A stretch of 64,000 nucleotides of DNA from an uncultured Paracoccaceae bacterium (GTDB lineage: Bacteria; Pseudomonadota; Alphaproteobacteria; Rhodobacterales; Rhodobacteraceae). The stretch's first letter is position 1. Every line of letters begins with the position of its first letter. The translations under genes were made by a program, and so were the position numbers. Where the stretch lies: assembly GCA_947501555.1 (NCBI GenBank), contig CANMWG010000001.1:1612001-1676000 (forward strand). Reading direction: 5' to 3'. This document shows positions 49,818-58,515 of this stretch, one piece after another. A model generated the notes under the pieces. It was not told the DNA's origin. It made no database searches and worked only from the letters and a program-made list of their open reading frames with translations.

Positions 49818-49934
49818 TCACCTGTTCGTCCCATAGTGAGGTTGGCGGCTTGCCAACCTTTCGTATTGGCATACTACCTCCACCCGGCAGGGCAACCTCA
49901 CAGCTCCGTGAATGACGCCCATGTGAGCTACATT

Positions 49935-51140
49935 TCACTCAGAAATGGGCGGTTTTCCCTTGTTTTTAGGCGACATGCCGCGCAAAACGGCGTCTGTGTC
50001 CTGCCCGAAACGGGGCGGCGCACGCCGATATGTAACAGGTGTCTTTGATAGATTGAGCGGATTGCCTATCAAACGCACACGACCTTCCGCTACGTCATCT
50101 CTGGGAATATCCACAACCATGTCGCGCGCTGCGACCTGATCTGTCTCAAAAACCTGATCAAGCGTGTTGACCGGACCAACCGGCACTTTCACCGCCTCCA
50201 ACCCCGCAACGATGTCGGAAAGCGGTCTTTCCGCCAAAAGCGGCACCAAGATTGCGTTCAATGCGTCGCGGTGCGCCAGTCTTGCCGGATTGGTTGCATA
50301 ATCAGGATCATCTGCCAGATGGGCGACATCCAAAAAGGTGCAAAAGCGGCGGAATTGGCTGTCATTGCCAACAGCGACGATCACATGGCCGTCCAAAGTT
50401 TGGTAAACGTTGTATGGGACGATATTGGGATGGCCGTTGCCGCGCCGGATTGGCACCTTGCCCGTGGTCAGTTGATTGACACCTTCATTGATCAACCATG
50501 CGATCTGGCTATCGACCAAAGAGACGTCAATATGCTGCCCCTCGCCCGTTTTGTCGCGATGACGTAGTGCTGCCAAAATGCCGACAGTCGCATACATGCC
50601 GCACATGACATCGGCGATACCAACGCCAACCTTCATCGGACTGCCCTCAGGCTCGCCGGTCAGAGACATCATCCCACCGTACCCCTGCGCCATTAGATCA
50701 TAGCCAGGCTTGGCGGCATTTGGTCCGGTTTGGCCATATCCAGAGATTGAACAGTAGACCAGGCCGGGGTTATCCTTCAGCATGCTATCCGCATCCAGCC
50801 CGTATTTCTTCAGACCACCGGGTTTAAAATTCTCGATCATGACATCGCTATCAGCGGCTAAGGCGCGGATGATGGCCTGCCCTTCCGGCGTTGCGATATC
50901 CACGGCAACGGACAGCTTGTTGCGGTTCGCGCTCATGAAGTAGGCCGATAGATCCGTCGGGTGTCCGTCGGCACCGGCGACAAAGGGCGGCCCCCAACTG
51001 CGCGTGTCATCGCCTTGTGTTGCGGGGTTTTCGATCTTGATCACCTCGGCCCCCAGATCACCCAGCAATTGCGTGCATGTGGGTCCAGCCAATATGCGGC
51101 TCAGATCAAGAACCCGCAGCCCGTCCAGTGCGCCTACCAT
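49935..51140 (-). CDS. CaiB/BaiF family CoA-transferase
   Basis: This class III CoA-transferase of 401 residues begins MVGALDGLRVLDLSRILAGPTCTQLLGDLGAEVIKIE. It keeps the catalytic Asp in the YDLMAQGYGGMMSLTGEPEGSP region and ends with FGQDTDAVLRGM. It swaps CoA between acyl-CoA and a free acid. An in-frame GTG stands just before the chosen ATG. It is 9 bp downstream of the TPP enzyme gene; the pairing recalls oxalate loci (Frc with Oxc), but the TPP partner looks like an acetolactate-synthase-type protein, so the substrate is open. Confidence 0.9.
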   Translation of the reverse strand: MVGALDGLRVLDLSRILAGPTCTQLLGDLGAEVIKIENPATQGDDTRSWGPPFVAGADGHPTDLSAYFMSANRNKLSVAVDIATPEGQAIIRALAADSDVMIENFKPGGLKKYGLDADSMLKDNPGLVYCSISGYGQTGPNAAKPGYDLMAQGYGGMMSLTGEPEGSPMKVGVGIADVMCGMYATVGILAALRHRDKTGEGQHIDVSLVDSQIAWLINEGVNQLTTGKVPIRRGNGHPNIVPYNVYQTLDGHVIVAVGNDSQFRRFCTFLDVAHLADDPDYATNPARLAHRDALNAILVPLLAERPLSDIVAGLEAVKVPVGPVNTLDQVFETDQVAARDMVVDIPRDDVAEGRVRLIGNPLNLSKTPVTYRRAPPRFGQDTDAVLRGMSPKNKGKPPISE

Positions 51141-51149
51141 CACCGCCCC

Positions 51150-52781
51150 CTATATCCGACCATCATAGGCTTTGCGATCAATCACAGCCGCAATCACGGT
51201 AAACCCGGTTGCCTGCATGGCCTCTGTCAAGGCGGCGCGCAGATCAGCACGGTTAGTCACGGTCACGCCATTGCCGCCAAAGGCCTGTCCGATCGCCGCA
51301 TAATCATGACCGCAGAAATCAACACCCGTATTGGTCAATTGCCGTTGGCGTTGCTTCAGCTCGATCAAGGCAAGCGATTGGTCCACAAAGACCACAAAGA
51401 TCGTGTTGTGACCCAATTCGGCAGCGGTCGACATCTCGCCCGCGACCATCAAAAACCCGGCATCCCCCGAGAAACTGACGACGGTCTTTTCAGGGGCCGC
51501 AACCTTGGCGCCGATAGCAAGCGGGACAGCGCAGCCCATGGTGCAAAGACCCGACGACTGCAGCAATGTGCGTGGGGCAGCACAGGTCCACATCTGCGAT
51601 AGCAAAATGCGGTGGGCCCCACTGTCGACGGTCGCAATGGTATCAGGCGGCAACACATCGCGACATTCAGCAATGACACCCGCAGGACCCCAGGCATCAT
51701 CTGCGGGAAACGCCTCGGACAATTGCGATTGTAACGTTGCAACCTCACCATCCGGCCATGTTGCTATTGGGGTGATATCACGGGACAAGGCGGCCAAGGC
51801 AGCACCCGTATCAGCAATAAAACTCAACGTGGCCTGATGCATGAAATGATGGTTTGGCGTGGCATGAATGTCGATGACATTGGTTACCTCCGGGTCCCAG
51901 ATATCCTGCCAACCGGGGCGCATCTCAATCGGGTCATACCCCACACAAAGTACCAGATCGGACTGGTGGATAAAGGGCACAAGATGTCTGTCTGCCAAGG
52001 GCGACAGACCTGCACCGCCCAGGCACAAAGGATGATCCTCGGGGATCACGCCCTTGGCCTTATAGGTCGTGATCACGGGAATCGCATGGCGTTCCGCAAA
52101 GGTGCGTACCGTCTCGGCACTACCGTCTTTCAGCACATCTAATCCGACAACCATCACGGGACGTTGCGCATTAGACAACCAGCCCCGGGCGGTCGCCAGA
52201 TCCACACCTGCAGGGGCAACGGGGCTTGCGGGGGCGCGGCGGGCAGCATTGGGCACCGCTGGGGCATCCGCAACCGAAATCGGCACGTCGATATGGACCG
52301 GACCACAGCGGCCCTCAGTCGCGATGCCCAGCGCTTTTTCAACCATAGTGCCAGCGACAGCGGCATCCAGCGTAAAGGTGGCCTTGGTAATCGGGGCAAA
52401 CACCGCACGATGATCCAGAACCTGATGGGTATAGCTTTGCGCCTCAGCGGCATCGACGCATCCGGACAGCACGATCAAGGGCACCCGGTCCTGCTCGGCA
52501 TTGGCAACGACATTGACACCGTTCATGGCACCGGGGCCAACGGTGGCCACAAGGATTGCAGGTGCGCCATCTACATGATGCACACCTTCGGCCATAAAGC
52601 CTGCGGCATTCTCATGGCGGGCCAGGATGAACCTGATCCCCGCCTTTTCCAAAGCATCAATCAGCGTCAGAACTTCACCGCCGGGCATACCAAAAGCGGT
52701 GCGACATCCGGCTTCATATAATCTGCGTGCAAGAACATCTGCCGCGCGAAGGGGCTGCGTCATAGGGTGTGATCCATTCAT
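51150..52781 (-). CDS. Thiamine pyrophosphate enzyme, acetolactate synthase-like
   Basis: The 543-residue protein has all three TPP-enzyme domains: PYR (AGCRTAFGMPGGEVLTLIDALE, with the catalytic Glu in ARHENAAGFMAEG), a central domain (VMVVGLDVLKDG), and PP with the metal-binding GDAGFLMVAGEMSTAAELGHN. It decarboxylates or ligates a 2-oxo acid; the exact reaction is not deducible. An ATG at 52763 (MTQPLRAADVL) may be the true start. No small regulatory subunit is nearby, so a catabolic rather than biosynthetic role is likely. The CoA-transferase follows at 9 bp. Confidence 0.86.
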   Translation of the reverse strand: MNGSHPMTQPLRAADVLARRLYEAGCRTAFGMPGGEVLTLIDALEKAGIRFILARHENAAGFMAEGVHHVDGAPAILVATVGPGAMNGVNVVANAEQDRVPLIVLSGCVDAAEAQSYTHQVLDHRAVFAPITKATFTLDAAVAGTMVEKALGIATEGRCGPVHIDVPISVADAPAVPNAARRAPASPVAPAGVDLATARGWLSNAQRPVMVVGLDVLKDGSAETVRTFAERHAIPVITTYKAKGVIPEDHPLCLGGAGLSPLADRHLVPFIHQSDLVLCVGYDPIEMRPGWQDIWDPEVTNVIDIHATPNHHFMHQATLSFIADTGAALAALSRDITPIATWPDGEVATLQSQLSEAFPADDAWGPAGVIAECRDVLPPDTIATVDSGAHRILLSQMWTCAAPRTLLQSSGLCTMGCAVPLAIGAKVAAPEKTVVSFSGDAGFLMVAGEMSTAAELGHNTIFVVFVDQSLALIELKQRQRQLTNTGVDFCGHDYAAIGQAFGGNGVTVTNRADLRAALTEAMQATGFTVIAAVIDRKAYDGRI

Positions 52782-52794
52782 AATTTAGGGTGGA

Positions 52795-53259
52795 TTACCG
52801 CGCGGCTTCGGCAATCGCCAGAAAAATTGCATCCAGCTCAGCGGCGGTTTCGGCCAATGCGGGGCCTGCCTCGGGAATATAGGGGGCAAAGACAAAGGAC
52901 GGGGTCTTGTAAGATAGGGTTGCGTTGCCCGCTTCATCTTCGGTCAGATAAAGCCGGATCGGGGCTTCGATCATCGCGGCTGTGGACAGGCCAAGGACCT
53001 TGACTGCAAAGATATTGTTGAACACGCCAACCACGCGGTTGTTGGGAATTGTGATGCCACGGTTGGCAGCAGCGCCTGTCGGACCGGCCTGGGTGACAAC
53101 GGCCATACCATTTGCACTGACGGCCGCTCTGGTGTCTGCCAACAGCACATCAAAGGGCTTGTCGCTGTCCATCACAACCCAGCCATCACGAGGAGTGAGG
53201 GATTGGGCGGCCGCAGCACAGCCCCAGATCATCAGGCACAAACCTATGAGTAACCGCAT
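52795..53259 (-). CDS. Secreted DUF302 domain protein
   Basis: The 154-residue product has a signal peptide (MRLLIGLCLMIWGCAAAAQS) and a DUF302 domain with FDVLLADTRAAVSANGMAVVTQAG, VVGVFNNIFAVKVLGLS and a C-terminal LDAIFLAIAEAA helix. DUF302 proteins are small periplasmic or cytoplasmic proteins of unknown role. The cysteine near the signal cleavage site is not in a lipobox context. It ends 13 bp before the TPP enzyme gene in the same direction. Confidence 0.82.
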   Translation of the reverse strand: MRLLIGLCLMIWGCAAAAQSLTPRDGWVVMDSDKPFDVLLADTRAAVSANGMAVVTQAGPTGAAANRGITIPNNRVVGVFNNIFAVKVLGLSTAAMIEAPIRLYLTEDEAGNATLSYKTPSFVFAPYIPEAGPALAETAAELDAIFLAIAEAAR

Positions 53260-53443
53260 GGGAACCTCTCGTTCTTTTCAAACCCTTATCATCCGGTGCA
53301 ATGGGCAAGGGGTAAACTCACAATATCGACAGACATTGAAACCAAAACCGCGCGGATGTGACCGGGATTTTTTCAGCCCAAGGCATTTACTGTGACGCGG
53401 CAAAGGTTACCTTCCCCGCAATCGCATTAAAAGGAGCCTCCCT

Positions 53444-53872
53444 ATGCCGCTTACCTATCTGCACACGATGGTCCGGGTCAAAGATTTGGAAAAATCGATG
53501 GCCTTTTACGCCCTACTGGGACTGAAGGAAATCCGACGCCATGACAGCGAAGGTGGACGGTTTAGCCTTATTTTCATGGCGCCTCCAGGACAAGAGGACT
53601 GCCCGGTTGAGCTGACCTACAATTGGGACGGGGACGATGCCTTGCCTACGGATGGGCGGCATTTTGGGCATTTGGCCTACCGGGTCGATAACATCTACGA
53701 CATGTGCCAACATCTGATGGACAACGGGGTCACGATCAACCGACCACCGCGCGACGGGCACATGGCATTCGTGCGATCACCGGACAATATCTCAATTGAG
53801 TTGTTGCAAGCCGGCGATAACCTGCCACCCGCAGAGCCATGGGCAAGCATGGAAAACACCGGACATTGGTAA
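53444..53872 (+). CDS. gloA: Lactoylglutathione lyase (glyoxalase I)
   Basis: This enzyme converts the methylglyoxal-glutathione adduct to lactoylglutathione in the cytoplasm. The 142-residue protein has LHTMVRVKDLEKSMAFYALLGLKEIRR (metal His near residue 6), the mid-protein Glu in VELTYNW, HLAYRVDNIY (His) and ISIELLQ (Glu): the four metal ligands of a VOC-fold glyoxalase I. An AAAAGGAGCC ribosome site precedes the ATG. It converges with dctM. Confidence 0.93.
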   Translation: MPLTYLHTMVRVKDLEKSMAFYALLGLKEIRRHDSEGGRFSLIFMAPPGQEDCPVELTYNWDGDDALPTDGRHFGHLAYRVDNIYDMCQHLMDNGVTINRPPRDGHMAFVRSPDNISIELLQAGDNLPPAEPWASMENTGHW

Positions 53873-53917
53873 CACTTAGGGGCGCATGCCACTGCCTGCG
53901 CCCCTCCATCTGCGACA

Positions 53918-55318
53918 TCAAGCCAGGCTTGGCAACCAAAGGACGATGGATGGAAAGGCCACCAACAGGGCAATCGTGATCCCATCCGCAATAAAGAACG
54001 GCGTCACTCCTTTGAACACATCCTGCACGGTCAGATCATCGCGCACACCGGCCACAACGAAACAGTTCAAGCCGATGGGCGGGGTGATCAAACAAAACTC
54101 GGCCATTTTGACCACCAAAATACCAAACCAGATGGCACACATCGGGCCGGACATCCCAAATGCACTGTCTGCGGCACTGACCGCCTCGCCACCGTTTAGG
54201 GCCATCACGGCGGGATAAACCACAGGCAAGGTCAACAGCAGCATGCCAATCGCATCCATGAACATACCCAAAACGGCATAGGCCAGCAGAATACAGATCA
54301 AGATCAGCATGGGCGACATGGTCAGCGATGTGATCCAATCCGAAAAGGCACTCGGCAGATCAGCAAAGCCAAGGAAGCGCACATAGATCAAAACGCCCCA
54401 GATGATTGTGAAGATCATGACGCTCAGTTTTGCCGTTTCCAGCAACGCATCTTTCAGTTGTGACCAGCGCATCCCTTGATAAAGGGCCATCAAGAACACC
54501 ACGAAGGCGCCGATGGCGCCCCCCTCGGTAGGCGTGCCCCAAGCGTCACCGCCAAAGGGGTTGTAGACAAAACAGATGATCGTCACGACGACAAAGACGA
54601 TGGGCAGCGCGGGTGGCAAGGACGCAAAACGTTCACGCCATGTAAAGCCGGACACGGGCGGGCCGAAGTCCTTGATCGTGAGTGCCATTCCCACGATCAA
54701 CCCCGCATAAATCAGTGCCGAGAAAGCACCGGGGATGAACCCCGCAAGCAGCAATTTGCCCACGTCTTGTTCGACGATGATGGCATAGATCACAAGGATC
54801 GCAGAGGGCGGGATCAGCGACGCCAAAGTCCCACCCGCCGCCACAACACCTGCTGCGAATTGCTTGTTATAGCCTATCTTCAGCATCTCGGGGATCGCGA
54901 TACGCGCGAAGACAGCCGAGGTTGCAACAGAGGCGCCCGAGACCGCAGCAAAGCCCGCCGTGGCAAAGACGGTCGAGACCGCCAAACCACCAGGCACCCA
55001 GGCGATCCAGCGTTTCGCTGCCTCGAACAACGCCTTGGTCAGCCCGGCATAATAGGCCAGATAGCCAATCAAGATGAACGTCGGGATCAAGGACAGCGCC
55101 TGCGAGGCCACCTTTGAATGGGGCACCTGCCCTGCTGTCTTGACGGCAACGCCCAAAGCCCAGCCGAAATCGTCTATGCCATAGTCCTTTCGGGCCCAAA
55201 AAATCCAAATCAAGCCGATCATTCCGGCAAGGCCCGCGGCAAAGGCCACACGCATGCCAAGCACCACCAGCACCAGCATCCCGCCAGTGACCCAAAGCCC
55301 GATATCAATGGGTTCCAT
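53918..55318 (-). CDS. dctM: TRAP transporter large permease DctM
   Basis: This is the twelve-helix large membrane subunit (466 residues) of a TRAP transporter, coupling sodium entry to solute uptake. Motifs: VSGASVATSAVFARIAIPEMLKIGYNK, AAGGTLASLIPPSAILVIYAII, and MCAIWFGILVVKMAEFCLITPPIGLN. Its start overlaps the dctQ stop by one base. It is the last gene of dctP-dctQ-dctM. The solute is unknown; neighbours (CoA-transferase, TPP enzyme) suggest an organic acid. Confidence 0.93.
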   Translation of the reverse strand: MEPIDIGLWVTGGMLVLVVLGMRVAFAAGLAGMIGLIWIFWARKDYGIDDFGWALGVAVKTAGQVPHSKVASQALSLIPTFILIGYLAYYAGLTKALFEAAKRWIAWVPGGLAVSTVFATAGFAAVSGASVATSAVFARIAIPEMLKIGYNKQFAAGVVAAGGTLASLIPPSAILVIYAIIVEQDVGKLLLAGFIPGAFSALIYAGLIVGMALTIKDFGPPVSGFTWRERFASLPPALPIVFVVVTIICFVYNPFGGDAWGTPTEGGAIGAFVVFLMALYQGMRWSQLKDALLETAKLSVMIFTIIWGVLIYVRFLGFADLPSAFSDWITSLTMSPMLILICILLAYAVLGMFMDAIGMLLLTLPVVYPAVMALNGGEAVSAADSAFGMSGPMCAIWFGILVVKMAEFCLITPPIGLNCFVVAGVRDDLTVQDVFKGVTPFFIADGITIALLVAFPSIVLWLPSLA

Positions 55319-55941
55319 CAGTTATTCTCACTCAATTGATCGGCTTCCATACGGGCCTGTGTTGCGGCATCCGCGATTAGGGGAACAGCGATGGTTTCTC
55401 CGGTCACCACAGCGCGTCCATATGCCCAGACCTGCAGCACAAGGCGGAGGCACAATACCGCAAAAGCAATCGGGGCCATCAGTTTGGCCGGCCAGAGCGG
55501 CAGCGCAATATCCATCGAACTGTCACGGCTCCACATTGGGGCTGCAAAATCAAAGCTGCGTTGGAAATGCGCCCATGATCCCCAGACCAGCAGCAACATC
55601 AACACCAAAACGGCAAGTGTCGTAACGAGCTCGACGATATAGAGCAACCGGCCACGTAATTGCCCGACCACGATATCCATGCGGATATGGCCACCTTCGC
55701 GCATGACAAATGAAATGCCCATGAAGGCAATCAAGGGCATCGCCTGTTCGATCCAATCCACATACCCCGGCAAGGGGGCATTCATCAGGTTGCGACCGGT
55801 GACCGAAAACACGGCCAGCAGCATCAAAGAGAACACAGCAAGACCACTCACCAGCGCCAGAACGCGTTCCAGCCGCAGCAATAGGTGGTCGAGTTTGCTA
55901 AGCGTGCTGTCGTCGCTCAGCACCATAGATGCAGTTGCCAT
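55318..55941 (-). CDS. dctQ: TRAP transporter small permease DctQ
   Basis: The four-helix small subunit, 207 residues, has LALVSGLAVFSLMLLAVFSVTGRNLMNAPLPGYVDWIEQAMPLIAFMGISFVMREGGHIRMD, the hallmark GxxHxxxD-like region (GGHIRMD). A C-terminal tail of about 35 residues extends past the last helix. It is 76 bp downstream of dctP, separated by an intrinsic terminator-like hairpin, and overlaps dctM. Confidence 0.9.
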   Translation of the reverse strand: MATASMVLSDDSTLSKLDHLLLRLERVLALVSGLAVFSLMLLAVFSVTGRNLMNAPLPGYVDWIEQAMPLIAFMGISFVMREGGHIRMDIVVGQLRGRLLYIVELVTTLAVLVLMLLLVWGSWAHFQRSFDFAAPMWSRDSSMDIALPLWPAKLMAPIAFAVLCLRLVLQVWAYGRAVVTGETIAVPLIADAATQARMEADQLSENN

Positions 55942-55970
55942 AGGCCCCTCTTGGATTGGATAAGAATATT

Positions 55971-55999
55971 AAAAAGACCCCGCAGCAAGTGCTGCGAGG
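55971..55999 (-). terminator. Intrinsic terminator or attenuator between dctP and dctQ
   Basis: On the minus strand CCTCGCAGC and GCTGCGGGG (one G-U) pair around ACTT, followed by TC and TTTTT. It should end a share of transcripts after dctP, giving more binding protein than permease, a common arrangement in TRAP operons. Confidence 0.75.
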
Positions 56000-56017
56000 C
56001 CTTTCAGGGGGAGGAAC

Positions 56018-57028
56018 TCAGTTTGCGTCCGCGATCATGCCGGTGACAAGATCGTATAGCTCTTGCGCAGGCAAACCGGCGGCCGTGTTTTGTTCGATCC
56101 ATGCCGCAGCGGCTGGGGCGGCGGCCGCGTCTTTAAACGCTGCGATCTCTGCATCCGCGAAAGTCACCTCAGTGATTCCGCGTTCTTGCAATGCAGGACC
56201 CCAAGCTTCCATTGTTTCACCATTGTAGTTGGCGATGTAATAATCCAGCGCCTCATCCACGGACCCCATCAGGGCTTCACGGTGCTCATCGCTAAGACCT
56301 TCAAAAGCATCGGTGTTCACCACAACCGGGCAGTTTACGGTGCCGGGGTTTAGGTTGGTGGTCCACCAGGTCGCGTTTTCAATGGTACCGAAAGACATAT
56401 GGGCGTGCGGCGCAAAGCTGACGGCTTTGACAACACCTGAATCCATCGCCTGACGGACTTCGGTTGCGGACATGGACGTTGGGACAGCGCCAACAGCCTC
56501 CATCGCAGCCCCGATACCACCGGTTGCACGCACGCTCAGGCCATCGAAGTCAGCCAAAGTTGCTGGGACATCACCAACGCCAACAATGTTATATTGCGGC
56601 AGCGGCGATGGCATCAAAAGCTTCGCATTCCAGCGACCAAGGTCAGCCTCAACCGCGGGGTGGCCGTAGACAGCCATCGAAATTTCGACCTCTTGCTCCA
56701 GCGACGACACGCCAAGGAATGGCAGCTCAAGCACAGTGATCGAAGGGTTCTTGTCATTGTGATAGCCCGCACAGAACTGTGCCATCTCAAACGCACCGAT
56801 TGAGATGCCATCAAGGTTCTCACGGTTGCTGGACAAGCCGCCGTAGCTGATGTTCAAAGTGAATTCGCCAGCGGTCTTTTCTTCAACCAACTCGGCCAGT
56901 TTCTCAACATGTGCGGTAAAAGCCCGTGGTGCGCCCCAAAGGGAAACGTTCCACTCTTCGGCCACAGCTGTTGTTGCGATCCCGGTTGCGAGTGCCGCAA
57001 CAGCGGCGCGTGTCATGTATGTTTTCAT
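56018..57028 (-). CDS. dctP: TRAP transporter solute-binding protein DctP
   Basis: The periplasmic binding protein starts MKTYMTRAAVAALATGIATTAVAEEW, a signal peptide cleaved after AVA, and is 336 residues long. It has the DctP-family fold with LSVRATGGIGAAMEAVGAVPTSMSATEVRQAMDSGVVKAV, where the Arg binds the carboxylate of the ligand. GGAGGA precedes the ATG at 57028; a longer frame to 57046 has no ribosome site. The ligand is not identifiable from sequence. Confidence 0.92.
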   Translation of the reverse strand: MKTYMTRAAVAALATGIATTAVAEEWNVSLWGAPRAFTAHVEKLAELVEEKTAGEFTLNISYGGLSSNRENLDGISIGAFEMAQFCAGYHNDKNPSITVLELPFLGVSSLEQEVEISMAVYGHPAVEADLGRWNAKLLMPSPLPQYNIVGVGDVPATLADFDGLSVRATGGIGAAMEAVGAVPTSMSATEVRQAMDSGVVKAVSFAPHAHMSFGTIENATWWTTNLNPGTVNCPVVVNTDAFEGLSDEHREALMGSVDEALDYYIANYNGETMEAWGPALQERGITEVTFADAEIAAFKDAAAAPAAAAWIEQNTAAGLPAQELYDLVTGMIADAN

Positions 57029-57222
57029 AGTCAGGTTCCTCCCCAAAAATAGGATGGCTGAAGTTAAACCGATAAACCGCGGCAGGACTCATGAAGAAAA
57101 ACGCGCGCACCAATAGGCGCACCCTGCGGATTTCCGCAGGGTAATTTAGAGCCTACAAGATACAACCCCTGGCGCAAGGGATCACTGGCCAATTTTCGAA
57201 TTAACGGAACAGGCGCAAAGCG

Positions 57223-58515
57223 TTACAGCAATGCGTCCTTATCAAGACCCAGCTTCACAATTTTCTCGTTCAACGTGCGACGACCGATCCCCAACGCATC
57301 GGCAGTTTCATCCATCCGCCCGGCATGGTCCTTGATGGCCTTGCTGATCATCTGACGCTCAAAGGCGGCCACCGCATCACGCAACCCTGCGGGGGTAACA
57401 GGGTCAAGCGACGTCCCGGCCAGCGCCTCTGGCACAGAGCCAACGCCTTGCTTTGCCATCATGACAGTGCGTTCAGCGACACTGCGCAACTCGCGCACGT
57501 TGCCGGGCCAATCATGGGCCAGCAGCGTGGACATATCCGCTTCCGACAACTCCGGCACCTCTGTCTGATAGAGGCCCGCGAACTCTTGCAAAAAGCGCTG
57601 CATCAACAAGGCGATGTCATCCGGTCTTGCGCGCAGTGGCGGCAGATGCACCTCAAACCCGCTAAGGCGAAACAACAAATCCTGCCGAAACCTGCCTTGC
57701 GCAACGGCAAGCTTGGGGTCCTCATTGGTGGCCGCGACAATGCGCAGGTCAAATCTTTCGGGCTGGCCTTGACCCGGGTGAAGCACTTCACCTGCATCGA
57801 CCAGGCGCAAAAGCGATGTTTGCAGCTCGGCCGGACAGGCGCAAATCTCATCAAGGAATAGGGTACCCCCGGACGCACTGCGCGCAATCTCGGCCAAATT
57901 GCCAGCCGTCATTTGTGCCGCGTTGATCGCGATAAACGCGGCACCGCAACGGGCGGATAGATCGTGCACAGCCCGTGCAACCAGCTCTTTTCCACTGCCA
58001 GTCTCTCCTTGCACAAGGATGGCTGCAAGACCACCGGCGACCATCGCAATCGTGTCGCGTAACCGGTGCATCTCGGGTGTCTGGCCCAGCAGAACCCGGT
58101 CAAGACCAGAGAGCTGCTGCAAACGCTCCCGCAAATGCGCATTGCTCTTGCGCATTTGGTGGGCCTCACCCGCATGGGACAGGATCAACAACAGGCGTTT
58201 AGGATCATATGGCTTTTCAATAAAACTATAAGCTCCATGGCTCATGGCTTCGACGGCCGTGGGAATGTCGCCATGGGCAGAAATCAGAACAACGGGTGGG
58301 GCGGCTTCGAGGCTCTGCAACAGCTCAAGCCCTGTCATCTCGGGCATACGGACATCGGACAAGATCACATCGGGCTGAAATTGCGTGATCCACCGGGCCG
58401 CATCTGTGGCTCTGGCCAGTGACTTGGCAACCCAACCGGCCGCTTCAATCAGGTCAACCAGCGAATTTCGCATCAACCTGTCATCATCAATGATCAGGAC
58501 CCGATAGGCAGTCAT
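57223..58515 (-). CDS. dctD: Response regulator DctD lacking the sigma-54 GAFTGA loop
   Basis: The 430-residue NtrC-family regulator has a receiver domain (phosphoacceptor Asp54 in ILSDVRMPEM, Lys101), an AAA+ domain with Walker A GETGSGKE (170-177) and Walker B GGTLFLDEI, an arginine-finger region LFRLSGFEVHLPPLR and a Fis-type helix-turn-helix at the C-terminus (ETADALGIGRRTLNEKI). Between INAAQ and GGTLFLDEI only about 15 residues remain where sigma-54 activators have about 35 including GAFTGA. It therefore probably does not work with sigma-54. Its start overlaps dctB by ATGA. Confidence 0.9.
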   Translation of the reverse strand: MTAYRVLIIDDDRLMRNSLVDLIEAAGWVAKSLARATDAARWITQFQPDVILSDVRMPEMTGLELLQSLEAAPPVVLISAHGDIPTAVEAMSHGAYSFIEKPYDPKRLLLILSHAGEAHQMRKSNAHLRERLQQLSGLDRVLLGQTPEMHRLRDTIAMVAGGLAAILVQGETGSGKELVARAVHDLSARCGAAFIAINAAQMTAGNLAEIARSASGGTLFLDEICACPAELQTSLLRLVDAGEVLHPGQGQPERFDLRIVAATNEDPKLAVAQGRFRQDLLFRLSGFEVHLPPLRARPDDIALLMQRFLQEFAGLYQTEVPELSEADMSTLLAHDWPGNVRELRSVAERTVMMAKQGVGSVPEALAGTSLDPVTPAGLRDAVAAFERQMISKAIKDHAGRMDETADALGIGRRTLNEKIVKLGLDKDALL

